Assembly: GCA_035288045.1 (NCBI GenBank)
Contig: DATEBA010000054.1
Coordinates: 1-22,770 of the forward strand
DNA: 22,770 bases
Direction of reading: 5' to 3'
Source of the DNA: DATEBA01 sp035288045
GTDB lineage: Bacteria > Actinomycetota > UBA4738 > HRBIN12
This document shows, in pieces, positions 22,678 to 22,770 of this stretch (position 1 is the first letter of the stretch; every line of letters starts with the position of its first letter). The notes beneath the pieces are model-generated. The model was not told the origin of the DNA, did not search any database, and saw only the letters and a program-made list of their open reading frames with translations. The translations under genes were made by a program, and so were the position numbers.

Positions 22678-22770
22678 ATGCTGTTCTGTCTTCTGTACTT
22701 CGTCCTCCGCGCCGTGCTCCGCATCGTGCCCGCCGGCGCGGGCGCAAGGGACAGGGACGTTGAGATCCTC
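22678..22770 (+). CDS. Start of a DDE transposase/integrase-core protein (3' end outside window)
   Basis: 31 codons from the ATG at 22678 to the window edge: MLFCLLYFVLRAVLRIVPAG, then ARDRDVEIL. This matches the N-terminus of a common actinobacterial integrase-core transposase (hydrophobic start, then a conserved VEILVLRHQL that is about to follow). It runs opposite to the dead IS3 copy. Its element's end probably lies between 22617 and 22678; TGAGCAGTACAG at about 22618 is a candidate border. No strong ribosome site is seen. Confidence 0.6.
   Translation, partial: MLFCLLYFVLRAVLRIVPAGAGARDRDVEIL

Noticed and set aside
22393..22770. Continuous minus-strand frame from the window edge with a membrane-helix-like stretch before the transposase fragment
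   Set aside because: The opposite strand of its first part encodes a recognisable transposase start; the helix-like stretch is its antisense shadow plus border DNA.
1..22770. CRISPR array, rRNA or complete tRNA genes
   Set aside because: No regularly spaced repeats, rRNA segments or full cloverleafs were seen when reading both strands.

Overview
The window is high-GC DNA (roughly 70% by eye). It has dense start/stop spacing, GTG starts, strong GC-rich third positions, an RNHCP protein, two F420-type (deazaflavin) oxidoreductases, a LigC/PolDom pair and a MoaD/BNR pair. Together these suggest an actinobacterial (Actinomycetota) chromosome, probably a poorly cultured soil or sediment lineage. 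This is inferred from family content; no rRNA or complete tRNA is present.

Left part (1-4982), envelope and secreted proteins: the end of a PepSY protein, a large lipoprotein, a small secreted protein, an exported PQQ-type sugar dehydrogenase, an RNHCP zinc protein preceded by an unusual duplicated leader and a 20-codon ORF, a secreted unknown, and a 31-residue membrane peptide with a perfect Shine-Dalgarno sequence behind a hairpin.

Middle (5034-9466), one minus-strand run. In transcription order it reads CoA-binding protein, MoaD/ThiS-like protein with a terminal Gly-Gly, BNR-repeat protein, ATP-dependent ligase LigC, and a LigD-type polymerase. The last two are a two-gene DNA repair module; no Ku gene is in view. 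Next come a dimethylglycine/sarcosine dehydrogenase-like flavoprotein with a folate (GcvT) half (9840-12260), and an HxlR repressor divergent from a quinone-reductase-like MDR enzyme with a near-perfect 25-bp palindrome between them.

Right-middle (14294-17280) is an eroded stretch. It holds a secreted unknown, remnants of an ECF sigma factor and of an NTF2/SnoaL protein, two F420-type enzymes and, between those two, the isolated 3' end of a tRNA (Arg-like), the usual footprint of an integrated element. A fused nucleotidyltransferase/CDP-alcohol phosphotransferase for inositol-phosphate lipid or solute synthesis and a cupin follow.

The right end (19374-22770) is mobile DNA. It contains an IS3-family element with both inverted repeats (19919-21207) and a frameshifted orfB; a second, dead IS3-family copy (21892 to about 22617); and the first codons of a third transposase/integrase (22678 onward). 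Two host genes survive only as 3' ends cut at insertion-sequence borders (19797-19918 and 21759-21891), with one intact, lower-GC gene of unknown function between the elements.
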